Source: Litorivivens sp041624475 (GTDB taxonomy: Bacteria; Pseudomonadota; Gammaproteobacteria; Pseudomonadales; Spongiibacteraceae). Taken from it: 64,000 nt of DNA. Below are positions 35,362-43,917 of the stretch, piece by piece (position 1 is the stretch's first letter; each line of letters opens with the position of its first letter). The stretch is from positions 310,001-374,000 of the forward strand of contig NZ_JBFJUX010000002.1 in the NCBI RefSeq assembly GCF_041624475.1. The letters run 5' to 3'. Made by a program: the position numbers and the translations under genes. The notes beneath the pieces were generated by a model. It saw only the letters and a program-made list of their open reading frames with translations, was not told where the DNA came from and did not search any database.

Positions 35362-35378
35362 GCAAGAAGCGCTTATGC

Positions 35379-36122
35379 CTAAGGCCTGCTGTAGCCGTAG
35401 CGATTGAGGATTTCACCTGTAGAATCAGACTTAAGAAAGCGTAGTAAGACGCTGGATAATAGTGGTTTTTCAGATCGCGATATTGCGACAGCGTCCTGTC
35501 GTATAGGTGCGTGAAGTTCCGGCGGCACCTGCCATATCCCACCGCGCTGCGACTGGCTAGCAAGCTGTGACAGCGCCACAAAGCCCAGGTCGGCGTTACC
35601 GGAGGCCACAAACTGATAGGTCTGGGCAATGTTTTCTCCCTGTACCCAGCGGCCGCGGGTACGCTCCAGCAAACCCAGGCTGTCCAAAGTCGATTGCGCC
35701 GCCTGCCCATAGGGGGCAACGCGCGGATTGGCAAGCGCGAGCCGCGCGAAGCCGGTTTGCAACAAGGCCTTGGGGTCTTCCGAGTTGGGTGACCACAGCG
35801 CCAATCCCCCCAGCGCATAGGTAAATCGGGAGCCGGGCAGGGCGTAGCCGCCGGCCTCTAGCGCCTTCGGCTTCTCATCATCGGCCGATAGGAAAACATC
35901 AAAAGGAGCACCGTGCCGAATCTGGGCGTACAGCTTGCCGGAAGAACCGGATGCCAGGGTTACTTTGTGTCCGGTCTGCTGCTCAAAGGCATCGGCAATC
36001 TCACGCATGGGCGCAATAAAGTTGGAGGCTACGGCTACCAGCAATTCATCACCGGCGCGCGCAGAGTCCGGCAGGATTGCCGATAGCAAAAGCAGCAGGT
36101 AAACACTCTTTGTCAAACGCAC
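35379..36122 (-). CDS. ModA-like periplasmic molybdate-type binding protein (orphan)
   Basis: A 247-residue ABC substrate-binding protein. A Sec signal (residues 1-23, ending SARAG) precedes the ModA signatures LLVAVASNFIAPMREIADAF, LASGSSGKLYAQIRHGAPFD and VFLSADDEKP. GNADLGFVALSQL is the second binding segment. The family binds molybdate or tungstate. No modB or modC lies nearby, so the permease must be elsewhere or the ligand may differ. The start is ATG 36122. Confidence 0.85.
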   Translation of the reverse strand: MRLTKSVYLLLLLSAILPDSARAGDELLVAVASNFIAPMREIADAFEQQTGHKVTLASGSSGKLYAQIRHGAPFDVFLSADDEKPKALEAGGYALPGSRFTYALGGLALWSPNSEDPKALLQTGFARLALANPRVAPYGQAAQSTLDSLGLLERTRGRWVQGENIAQTYQFVASGNADLGFVALSQLASQSQRGGIWQVPPELHAPIRQDAVAISRSEKPLLSSVLLRFLKSDSTGEILNRYGYSRP

Positions 36123-36498
36123 AGACAGTCAGCACCGTTTCCAAAAGGCAGGCCCTGGATTATAGGCCTGCCTCATACCTAAACTCTACTGAGGGGGTTT
36201 TTGGTTTTAATCTGCAACACAACAAACGGCAACACTGTGCTGCGACGGCCGATATACCTTAAAATAGCCGCCTTCGTGCGCCTTAATACGGCACGTGAAG
36301 CTCAGACTGGCCTGCTTTTAGTGCGGCGCGGCTTACGGGTGTGCAACAAACGAGTGAAAATTGCACAAAACACACCGGGAAAACCGAGCGTTTTAACCGG
36401 GAACTTTTGCCCCGGGCTCAGGACTAATCCACTACGCGAAGACGGCACGGTTTGTGCTACTTAATTTTTGACTTCATTTAGACACTATCCAGGATCTC
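36123..36498. other. Intergenic region between modA-like and AP2 genes
   Basis: A 376 bp divergent gap. It holds the palindrome at 36146-36173 and then about 320 bp with no recognisable gene; a frame at 36201-36464 shows no domain and no ribosome site. The AP2 gene has a ribosome site AGGA just before its start. No tRNA or small RNA structure could be identified by eye. Confidence 0.5.
36146..36173 (-). promoter_or_regulatory. Palindrome carrying a TATAAT box upstream of the modA-like gene
   Basis: Perfect 9 bp arms AGGCAGGCC (36146-36154) / GGCCTGCCT (36165-36173). On the - strand TATAAT sits in the loop, 24 bp and more before the modA-like ATG. A hairpin followed by TTTT on that strand could also be an attenuator. 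No good -35 box was seen. This is inference. Confidence 0.4.
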
Positions 36499-36984
36499 AT
36501 GTCTCGTTCTAAAGCTATGTATGGCATCTCTCGCATTGACGACCCGGTTTACCGCACTTACGCATGGCGTGTCAGCCTGCGGCGCCAGAACCGAATGATC
36601 GTAAAAAACTTTACTGACAAACGCCACGGCAGCAAAAGCCGCGCACTGGCGGCGGCAAAAGCCTATCGCGACGAGATTGTTGCGAAGTATCCGCCCACCA
36701 CGCGTAAGCAGTTCTGTTCGACCTTGCGCAGACACAACAACTCCGGTATTCCCGGTGTTTACCGTTACGCAAAACCCTACACGCTGGCAGACGGGAAAGA
36801 GCGGAAATTGTGGTACTGGGAAACCACCTGGCCTACTCAGGAAGGCGGCAGCGCCAAAGCAACCTTCAGCGTAAAGCAGTTCGGCGAAGAGAGAGCCAAG
36901 CAAATGGCAATTGCCGCGCGCGAAGCCGGCATTCGCAAATTGAAGGGCGTTTACTGGGCCTCAGAGCGGGGTGTGGCGGCCTGA
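36499..36984 (+). CDS. AP2-domain protein
   Basis: A 161-residue basic protein with two AP2/ERF-like segments. The first is MYGISRIDDPVYRTYAWRVS plus RQNRMIVKNFTDKRHGSKSR with the ALAAAKAYRDEI helix. The second is NNSGIPGVYRYAKPYTLADG plus WYWETTWPT and FGEERAKQMAIAAREAG. The three beta strands plus helix pattern is the AP2 fold, best known from plant DNA-binding factors and from AP2-HNH homing endonucleases. No HNH motif is present, so it looks like a free-standing DNA-binding protein. Similar stand-alone proteins occur in gammaproteobacteria; their role is not established to my knowledge. RBS AGGA lies 7 nt before ATG 36499. Confidence 0.8.
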   Translation: MSRSKAMYGISRIDDPVYRTYAWRVSLRRQNRMIVKNFTDKRHGSKSRALAAAKAYRDEIVAKYPPTTRKQFCSTLRRHNNSGIPGVYRYAKPYTLADGKERKLWYWETTWPTQEGGSAKATFSVKQFGEERAKQMAIAAREAGIRKLKGVYWASERGVAA

Positions 36985-37051
36985 TTTCATCGCTAACCAT
37001 TGACTGGCTCCCTGGCGAGTCAGTCATATCCAAATGTGTAGTAGGTAAGTA

Positions 37052-38113
37052 TTAAAGCCCTTTTCGGGTTTTAGTAATCGCATCTGAGCCGCTGGGCAGA
37101 CTGAATGACACTCCATCTTCACCGATGGTGTAAGCCTCAAATATATCTTCGGCACCGTTCAGATACAGTGCTTTCTGCCCAGGGATAACGATGGGCGGAA
37201 CGATGTGGTAGTAAAGTAGATGGCCGACACCCGCAGCTTTTGCGGTTTCTGCGGCCTCTAACGGGCTGGCGTGATAATCGAGAATATCGTGAGTTACCTT
37301 CGCCATGACGGTATTGTCCGTTTCCCTGGCAACCTTGTTCATAAGCCGGACGAGATTCGGGGCCAGCGCTTCGTGCACCAAGAGATCAACGCCCTGTGCG
37401 AAGCGCTCAATGTTTTTCGATTTAATCGTATCGCCGGTAATCAGCAGAGAGCGATCCTTATAAGTGAATCGATAGCCCACCGCAGGCTCCACCGGGGCAT
37501 GGCTTACGGCCAATGACTCTATTGTCAGCACATCATCCTGGAAGAGCGTCGTGAGAAAACCGTCTTCAGGCTTCTCGAAAGGTTGAGCTTGGAGACCTGC
37601 GCCGCTCGTCGGCGCGACTGCGTCACCATGATGTTCATGACGATAAGTGAAGTCGTATTGGTAAGCCTGATTGAAACCGGCAACCACGTTTTCCACACCT
37701 TCCGGCCCGTACACGGGTAGCGGACTTGTGTTGGCACGGCTCGCCCAGCGCAGCGTAGCCATCTCACCGAGCCCGTCGATATGGTCAGAGTGAAAATGCG
37801 TAAGAAAGACAGCCTCTATGTCGCCTATGTTATAACCCATTCGCCAGATATTGCGCGTGCCATCAGTGCCGGCATCAACAACAAACATACGCTGACCTGC
37901 GATCACCAGCACGCAAGGACCTGACGCTTTAGGGGAGGGCATGGGACCACCGGCACCACAGAGTGCCAAGTGCAGCCCGTCCTCGAGCTCAGCCAGTTTA
38001 TCGGCTGACATTCGAGCCTTAATACCTATTTCCATAATCTTGCTGGTTATACCGCTCGGCATGCACGCCGAGAGACTCAAGGTCATTAGCAATACGATTA
38101 CTTTGGCTGGCAT
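37052..38113 (-). CDS. Metallo-beta-lactamase-fold lipoprotein
   Basis: A 353-residue exported hydrolase-like protein. The start is ATG 38113, supported by AGGGAG at 8 nt; a longer frame to 38164 would spoil the signal. The signal PAKVIVLLMTLSLSAC ends in a lipobox. The zinc motif THFHSDHIDG (HxHxDH) is present, with further His/Asp in ITGDT and VHEA and a C-terminal HIVPP. This arrangement resembles RNase Z/arylsulfatase-like and lactonase-type MBL proteins. Lipidation implies membrane-anchored action outside the cytoplasm. The substrate is unknown. Confidence 0.82.
   Translation of the reverse strand: MPAKVIVLLMTLSLSACMPSGITSKIMEIGIKARMSADKLAELEDGLHLALCGAGGPMPSPKASGPCVLVIAGQRMFVVDAGTDGTRNIWRMGYNIGDIEAVFLTHFHSDHIDGLGEMATLRWASRANTSPLPVYGPEGVENVVAGFNQAYQYDFTYRHEHHGDAVAPTSGAGLQAQPFEKPEDGFLTTLFQDDVLTIESLAVSHAPVEPAVGYRFTYKDRSLLITGDTIKSKNIERFAQGVDLLVHEALAPNLVRLMNKVARETDNTVMAKVTHDILDYHASPLEAAETAKAAGVGHLLYYHIVPPIVIPGQKALYLNGAEDIFEAYTIGEDGVSFSLPSGSDAITKTRKGL
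37054..37072. terminator. Possible bidirectional terminator
   Basis: AAAGCCC (37054-37060) / GGGTTTT (37066-37072), 5 nt loop, one G-U pair, T-rich on the + strand and A-rich before it. It overlaps the 3' end of the MBL-fold gene and could end both convergent transcripts. Confidence 0.4.
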
Positions 38114-38568
38114 GCGGCAATACTCCCTGTTAGCTGGCTGGCGGTCGGTGGCAACAGTCTTCACCGAAACAGCAACCTACATCAAGGCTAAATCTCCTGC
38201 GGTTGGGTTTTGTGCTTGGCAAACCGCTAATTGTTAAGAGGCTTGTGTGCAGGTTCGATACTTTGCATGAACGAGGCTATCTACTTTGCTTGGGCATCCA
38301 ACTAAGTCGGCAGCGCCGCATCAACTGATATGTGATTTAACATAATATACATTATGCGCAGTTATAGGTTTAGAGATCAGAGGGTGTTTCGACATATGGA
38401 TCGCAGAAATACCCACTTATTCTGTATGCAGTTTATTCGGTACGTATGAGTACCTCTGACTTTGGCTCTTGTAGTTTGAAATTGCTAAAAAAATACACCG
38501 CGACTATAACTATACAATAGTTTGCTAATTATCTAGCCGCTAGATAAAGCGGATAAAGAGAGACAATT
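38114..38568. other. AT-rich intergenic region before the MORN gene
   Basis: A 455 bp divergent gap, markedly AT-rich in its right half. It contains CATAAT-ATAC-ATTATG (38341-38356) and the palindrome TTATCTAG-CCG-CTAGATAA (38529-38547), the latter only 21 bp before the MORN gene and a plausible operator. I see no coding sequence. The base composition continues into the MORN gene, suggesting they arrived together. Confidence 0.45.
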
Positions 38569-40374
38569 ATGACGTCCTATCGACATTCAGCAATCAACCT
38601 ACTTCTGATGTTTAGTCTAAGTTTTTTAGTCTCTTGTGCACCAACTGGCATTATGGTCAACGGAGTTGAAACTCAACCATACCAATCCACACTTGCCGCT
38701 AGAAAACCCCGAAAGCTTCTTATTGATAAGCCCAACATCCCACTCCCCGTCGACTACCTGAAAATTCCGGTGCTTAGAGAACTCGAAGAGAAATTGCATT
38801 TTGTAATTTACAGTCCTGATAAGGACCGAGAAACAAAAATACTAGCGGTAGTGAACAATAGCTTAGACCAGGACGCCTTTTGGAAATCGTATTCATATTT
38901 CGATCAGCCAACCTCTAAGGTGGTTACAGAATTATTAGGCGATATACCGAAAAAAAATAAAGAGTGTGAATTAAAAATAAAACATCCATGGTCACAAAAG
39001 GGCAGCTTTGTTTTTGTGCATGGAGAGTGTATTGCTGGCACTGCTCACGGGAATGCAGTAATCCACTTCAAAAGTTACGACGGCAAAGTCATAACAATAA
39101 TTCGGGGAATATTTGATAACGGCGATTTAACTTGGGGGATAGCCACAAAACCGTCAGATGAGAGCTTTCTATACATTGGCTCCTATAAAAACGCTGAGCG
39201 TGATGGCTACGGCATACTTCAGTGGAGTGACAATAAGTATATCAGACGCGCGATAGGCACCTTTAAGAAAGGTAAAAGAAATGGCTTTGGTACAATCTTT
39301 AATCGTACTAAGAAAAAAGGATCGAGCTTTTGTTTGTATTACGCAGGCAACTATTCAGACAGTAAGCGAAATGGTCTTGGGCTCGCTACCCGAGAATGTA
39401 GTTATTTTGTTGTCCCGGAAACGGCACGCCGCAGCCCACTTGATTTAAGGCTTGGTGTATTCAAGGACGGTATGAAGGAGGGACCGTTTGCATCAAACTG
39501 GTACGGAAGTGAGACTGGCGGTCTTTATCTCTCTACCGGCATTTACGAAAAAAACGTACTAAATGGCCCTTATAAAAAATCAACTTACCTATTAGGTATG
39601 CATAAGTTGTACGAAGCCCAACACTGGGGAGCTCCAGATGGCGTAGAGTTCGGTAATTATAAAAACGGTAAAAAAGACGGGAAGTGGGCTTGGCATACAC
39701 TAAAAGTTCGCCCTTGGGGCAATGAAATGATGAACGGACTTGAGCTTTACCGGCAAGGAAATTTTATAAAAGATATTTACTCTAGTGAAGATAATTCTTG
39801 GCTTCTCAAAGGATTTGTATCTTTGATTGGAACAACGATCATTGCTAATTCTGAAATTAATAGCTCTGAGGCTATTAGCCTAACATCGGCAATGTACAAA
39901 GATATTTTCAATGAGACCGGTGGTCACAACATGGCTAGCCTTTTATCAGACAGTATTAAAAGCAGAAGGATAGCCAATAAAGGGCTAGTTAATCGTCTTC
40001 CAGAGAACCAAGAGACAGCAGATGCGGCGACATCACGCTCACAAGCCCAAGTTCAAACAAACAGTTCTACTTGCACACCAAGTGGAATCACTGGTTATCC
40101 AAAAGAAAATATATACTGGGATGGCTCGTCACTACTTTGCTCTGATGGAAGTACTCCAACATGGGATCGAGGCTATTGGAACAATCTAAGCTGCTCAACC
40201 GCTACCGAGCGCGTTGAGGCTAGAAGTTGCACTCAAGACGAGCAACGGCAAGCAGGGCTTGCCTCTTGCAACTTTCGAACAAAAAACGCAGATAAAATAT
40301 ATTGTGAATGCAAATATTCAACTGAAAACCATTCTGAGAGTTACTGCTTAGAAGAGGCGCAGAAAGCATTGTAG
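38569..40374 (+). CDS. MORN-repeat lipoprotein, AT-rich
   Basis: A 601-residue protein. The signal peptide ends in a lipobox (LSFLVSC at about Cys24). The middle (about residues 150-400) has MORN-type repeats such as GSYKNAERDGYGILQWSDN, GTFKKGKRNGFGTIF, GNYSDSKRNGLGLATRE and GNYKNGKKDGKWAWH. The last 120 residues are rich in Cys (about 11) and probably disulfide-bonded. Codon use is clearly AT-richer than in neighbouring genes, a sign of transfer. MORN repeats often bind membranes or proteins; the specific role is unknown. AAAGAGAG precedes ATG 38569. Confidence 0.78.
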   Translation: MTSYRHSAINLLLMFSLSFLVSCAPTGIMVNGVETQPYQSTLAARKPRKLLIDKPNIPLPVDYLKIPVLRELEEKLHFVIYSPDKDRETKILAVVNNSLDQDAFWKSYSYFDQPTSKVVTELLGDIPKKNKECELKIKHPWSQKGSFVFVHGECIAGTAHGNAVIHFKSYDGKVITIIRGIFDNGDLTWGIATKPSDESFLYIGSYKNAERDGYGILQWSDNKYIRRAIGTFKKGKRNGFGTIFNRTKKKGSSFCLYYAGNYSDSKRNGLGLATRECSYFVVPETARRSPLDLRLGVFKDGMKEGPFASNWYGSETGGLYLSTGIYEKNVLNGPYKKSTYLLGMHKLYEAQHWGAPDGVEFGNYKNGKKDGKWAWHTLKVRPWGNEMMNGLELYRQGNFIKDIYSSEDNSWLLKGFVSLIGTTIIANSEINSSEAISLTSAMYKDIFNETGGHNMASLLSDSIKSRRIANKGLVNRLPENQETADAATSRSQAQVQTNSSTCTPSGITGYPKENIYWDGSSLLCSDGSTPTWDRGYWNNLSCSTATERVEARSCTQDEQRQAGLASCNFRTKNADKIYCECKYSTENHSESYCLEEAQKAL

Positions 40375-40412
40375 TTTCTTACAGGATACGAGACACATGC
40401 GCCCGTCGGCAT

Positions 40413-41048
40413 TCAGTCAGGCTGATTATTGTTCGGATGGGCTGCTATAAACGCTGAGTGTTTCCTACACTCCTCAGCTATTTTTCGCAGCGTCGGCCAA
40501 TTGTCGCCAGAGATATCAAACCGTTCAGCGTTATAGAGCTGAGGTACCAGGCAGCAATCCGCGATTGTAGGCTTATCTCCCAGGCAGTACTCACCGGCAG
40601 TTCCTTTTACAAGCTGTTCAAGGGCCGAAAGCCCTTCACTGACCCAGTGCCGATACCACTGTAGCTTCGATTCTTCATTCACACTCAGCTTATTCTTCAA
40701 ATAGCCCAGTACTCGTAAGTTACACAAGGGGTGAATGTCACAAGCAATCGTCAACGCAATTTGGCGCGCCAGCGCCCGATCCTTAAGAGAATCCGGGAGC
40801 AGGCTTACTTCAGGGTAGGCTTCCTCAAGAAATTCAAGAATTGCCAACGATTGGCTGATGCAAACGCCATCGTCTTCCCATACCGGCACTAAGCCCTGTG
40901 CATTGATACCAAGAAATTCCGTGCTTCGTTGTGCGCCATCAATTAGAGATACATGCTGGGTTTTGTAGGGTACGCCTTTCAGATTTAATGCGATCCGGAC
41001 ACGGTAGGCTGCTGATGAACGCCAATAGCCATACAGTACTTTTGACAT
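40413..41048 (-). CDS. maiA: Maleylacetoacetate isomerase (zeta-class GST)
   Basis: A 211-residue GST-fold enzyme converting maleylacetoacetate to fumarylacetoacetate using glutathione. The zeta signature SSAAYRVRIALNLKGV (residues 11-26) contains the catalytic Ser, and LVPVWEDDG and ISQSLAILEFLEE form the GSH-binding part. QIALTIACDIHPLCNLRVL is the diagnostic zeta-class segment. It is the last gene of the Phe/Tyr operon, 9 bp after the hydroxylase. Confidence 0.93.
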   Translation of the reverse strand: MSKVLYGYWRSSAAYRVRIALNLKGVPYKTQHVSLIDGAQRSTEFLGINAQGLVPVWEDDGVCISQSLAILEFLEEAYPEVSLLPDSLKDRALARQIALTIACDIHPLCNLRVLGYLKNKLSVNEESKLQWYRHWVSEGLSALEQLVKGTAGEYCLGDKPTIADCCLVPQLYNAERFDISGDNWPTLRKIAEECRKHSAFIAAHPNNNQPD

Positions 41049-41057
41049 GTCAATCTC

Positions 41058-42902
41058 CTATGAAGCCTTGAGCTTTCTATGTTCGTCACTCATAGCCTTA
41101 AGTAGCCGGTCGATAACCATGCCGGGCTGATCCTGATTCTTCCTGAAGCGTTCAAGCTCGGCCTTCAGTGGGGCAGCCAAGGGATGGTCGCACCCTAGCA
41201 TGCAGAGTAATTCAGCACGCGCCAGCCACTCTCTCGGGTATTCTTTCAAGTCGTTAAAAAAAGCCTGTAAACCGGATTCGGTAAGCCCGCCCTGCCACTG
41301 CCAGGTATTGAGTAGCTGGTAAAGTGCCATTACTCCGGATTCTGGCTGCCAGCCTTTATCGGGCGTGCTTTCTCGGGATGGCTTGGCATACAGCGGAAAT
41401 TTTTCCCGATCCGCTGCGCCGCCGAAAACCGAGTGAATTTGATCGCCAATAGCCATGTCATAGCGACCCCATTCGGGATCAAACAGCAACTCTCCCTTCG
41501 GACCCAGCACCGTACAGCCAGAAAATGTGAAGAGCACATTGCGATGATTGCGGCGCTCGATCTTTTCCAAAACACCGCGAACAATTATCCCTGATACGAA
41601 ATCCAGAGAAACGCTTGTGCCCTTCTTGATACCCTTTTCTGCCAATTCATCAACCGTGTAGAGCGAGAGGCATTGGGTCAGGTTTTGAACGCGCCCTATG
41701 GGTGAACCGAAGCCGTTGGGATGGTCATCTATGCCCTGCCCGTCCAACGCTTCGTTCTGACACGCAAGCTGGGTTGGCCCTTCCGTTGCCATATAGACTG
41801 CGTTTCCCATCGCATCTGTCACGATTGATTTCAAACGCCCACTGACCTGTAAGCCCGAGGAATACTCGGCGGTAACAACAGATTTAGAGGCCATTGCCTT
41901 GCGCAGTGCCTGGGTACCTCCGATGCGGAAAGCCATGCCTTGGCTGAACTGCTCTAGAACCTGCGATAGATGGCGGCAACTGGTGGTAACGAACAGCTGT
42001 GGTTGTTGTGTGGTGATATCGTAATCGGTTTCTATACAGTCAACTGTTAACGGCAATTTGCGCACTACGGTATCGTTCAGGCAACTCGCGCTTTCACCCA
42101 GCGAGGACAGTAACCCGGCGCCAAACAGATAATAGTTATCAGGCTCGCCAACCAGACCGTACTCTACGGTCCACCAATGCAATCGCGACAGCAACGCCGC
42201 TTCAGAGGGCTCATTCTTGGCGGCCAAACTGGCAGACAGACGCTGTTCTGCGGCTTCAACATCCTCGGCAGTTGCCGAAGTTGATTCTTTGACGATCGAC
42301 AGGTGGCGGATGGCTTCGTAAACCTCAAAATCAGCATTCGTTGCCAGCGCTTTCATCCCGATTTCACCAAAAAACTGCAGATACTCCGCATAGTCATCGT
42401 CTACGATAAACGGGGCATGCCCTGCTGCTTCGTGAACAATGTCCGGCGCCGGGGTATACAGCAGGTGGTCGGCAGATCGCATGTCTTGCGCTATAGGCAA
42501 AATACGACGCGCCTGAAACTCCATGAAAATCGCTGGCGGGATAAAGCCGTCTACTACTACGGCCCCCCACCCCAACTGAGCCAGCTTTTCATTCATGCCA
42601 TCGATCGTGGGGATGCGATCCAGCGTTATGCCGGTTTTTTCAATACCTTCCAGGTAGATTGGGTGGGCAGACTCTGACAATTGTTTCGTTAACATCCGCA
42701 ACACAAATCGCCAGGTTGTCTGATCCTTGGGGGAGTATTGCGCGTAATCCTGCTCGCGTACGAATACCCGCAGGTGGGAAGGTAATTTGTCTATCAAGTC
42801 CCGATACGTCATATCCAGAGCCTCAGCCCCCAGTTGTCCGTGCTTCGACAAATCCACATGGCATGTCATCCCCAAGCGATGTTCCAGATCGCTAGAGTCC
42901 AA
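41058..42902 (-). CDS. Aromatic amino acid hydroxylase (phenylalanine 4-hydroxylase type), long form
   Basis: A 614-residue iron- and pterin-dependent hydroxylase, making tyrosine from phenylalanine. The catalytic domain spans about residues 1-330, with the iron ligands His157 and His162 (PDIVHEAAGHAPF) and Glu247 (WWTVEYGLVG). Bacterial PhhA is usually about 260-300 residues; here a C-terminal half of about 280 residues follows, with no domain I recognise, though it contains short beta-rich blocks. No pterin carbinolamine dehydratase (phhB) is next to it. The start is TTG 42902 with a weak ribosome site; ATG 42869 is an alternative. It follows fahA by 7 bp. Confidence 0.85.
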   Translation of the reverse strand: MDSSDLEHRLGMTCHVDLSKHGQLGAEALDMTYRDLIDKLPSHLRVFVREQDYAQYSPKDQTTWRFVLRMLTKQLSESAHPIYLEGIEKTGITLDRIPTIDGMNEKLAQLGWGAVVVDGFIPPAIFMEFQARRILPIAQDMRSADHLLYTPAPDIVHEAAGHAPFIVDDDYAEYLQFFGEIGMKALATNADFEVYEAIRHLSIVKESTSATAEDVEAAEQRLSASLAAKNEPSEAALLSRLHWWTVEYGLVGEPDNYYLFGAGLLSSLGESASCLNDTVVRKLPLTVDCIETDYDITTQQPQLFVTTSCRHLSQVLEQFSQGMAFRIGGTQALRKAMASKSVVTAEYSSGLQVSGRLKSIVTDAMGNAVYMATEGPTQLACQNEALDGQGIDDHPNGFGSPIGRVQNLTQCLSLYTVDELAEKGIKKGTSVSLDFVSGIIVRGVLEKIERRNHRNVLFTFSGCTVLGPKGELLFDPEWGRYDMAIGDQIHSVFGGAADREKFPLYAKPSRESTPDKGWQPESGVMALYQLLNTWQWQGGLTESGLQAFFNDLKEYPREWLARAELLCMLGCDHPLAAPLKAELERFRKNQDQPGMVIDRLLKAMSDEHRKLKAS

Positions 42903-42909
42903 GGAATGA

Positions 42910-43914
42910 TCAGCCCTTCTCTACCACTTGATCAATCGCGCCAAAAATACTTTCGCCTTCACCATCGAGCATTTCGATCCGTATGCGGTCGCCAAAATGC
43001 ATAAAGGACGTTTTTGGTGAGCCGTCAGAAAGCGTTTCAACCATCCGGACCTCGGCAATACAAGAATACCCCGCACCGCCCTCGCTGACCGGTCTGCCGG
43101 GGCCACCATCCAGTTTGTTGGAAACTGTACCGGACCCGATTATCGTGCCTGCGCACAAATTTCGCGTTTTTGCAGCGTGTGCGACCAGCTCCGGGAAAGA
43201 AAAGGTCATATCAAGGCCGGCATTGGGCTTGCCAAAGAGCTCACCATTAAACGTGCTCAGCAACGGCAAGTGCAGTTTACCGTCGCGCCAGTTGTTGCCC
43301 AACTCATCCGGTGTCACCGCGATAGGAGAAAAGGCGCTCGACGGTTTGGCATGAAAGAATCCAAAGCCCTTGGCGAGCTCAGCGGGAATCAAATTACGTA
43401 GCGACACATCATTAACCAGCATTACCAGCTTTATATGCTCGCCTGCCGCATCCGCTGACACACCGCAAGGTACGTCATCGGTAACCACCGCGATTTCAGC
43501 TTCAAAGTCTATGCCCCACTCTTCCGAGGCCATGCGAATGGCCTCTGTCGGAGCGAGAAAATCATCGGATCCTCCCTGATACATCAGCGGGTCACTCCAG
43601 AAGGATTCCGGCATTTCGGCACCGCGTGCCTTACGCACTAATTCCACATGATTCACATAGGCCGAGCCATCCGCCCATTGATAGGCGCGAGGCAGCGGAG
43701 AGGCTGCCATTGCGGCGTCAAACGCGGTGCCGTCTATCAGCCCGTTATTGAGATCCTGATAAACTTTTTGCAGCTGCGGTTCGCTGTCAGACCATTGGTC
43801 CAGCGCCGCCTGCAGGCTCACCGCAATATCTGGGACCGGTACATAGCGCGTAAGGTCTTTGGAGACAACAACAAGCTGGCCGTCGCGACCGTGCTTTAAA
43901 GAGGCAAATTTCAT
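42910..43914 (-). CDS. fahA: Fumarylacetoacetate hydrolase
   Basis: A 334-residue FAH-family enzyme splitting fumarylacetoacetate into fumarate and acetoacetate. Metal ligands lie in WGIDFEAEIAVVTDD (two acidic residues) and VNDVSLRNLIP; GTIIGSGTVSN and PGRPVSEGG are conserved active-site loops. It is 3 bp downstream of hmgA in the operon. The predicted cell compartment is the cytoplasm. Confidence 0.93.
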   Translation of the reverse strand: MKFASLKHGRDGQLVVVSKDLTRYVPVPDIAVSLQAALDQWSDSEPQLQKVYQDLNNGLIDGTAFDAAMAASPLPRAYQWADGSAYVNHVELVRKARGAEMPESFWSDPLMYQGGSDDFLAPTEAIRMASEEWGIDFEAEIAVVTDDVPCGVSADAAGEHIKLVMLVNDVSLRNLIPAELAKGFGFFHAKPSSAFSPIAVTPDELGNNWRDGKLHLPLLSTFNGELFGKPNAGLDMTFSFPELVAHAAKTRNLCAGTIIGSGTVSNKLDGGPGRPVSEGGAGYSCIAEVRMVETLSDGSPKTSFMHFGDRIRIEMLDGEGESIFGAIDQVVEKG

Positions 43915-43917
43915 TAT

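Noticed and set aside
36201..36464. An 87-codon + strand frame before the AP2 gene
   Set aside because: No ribosome site and no family pattern.
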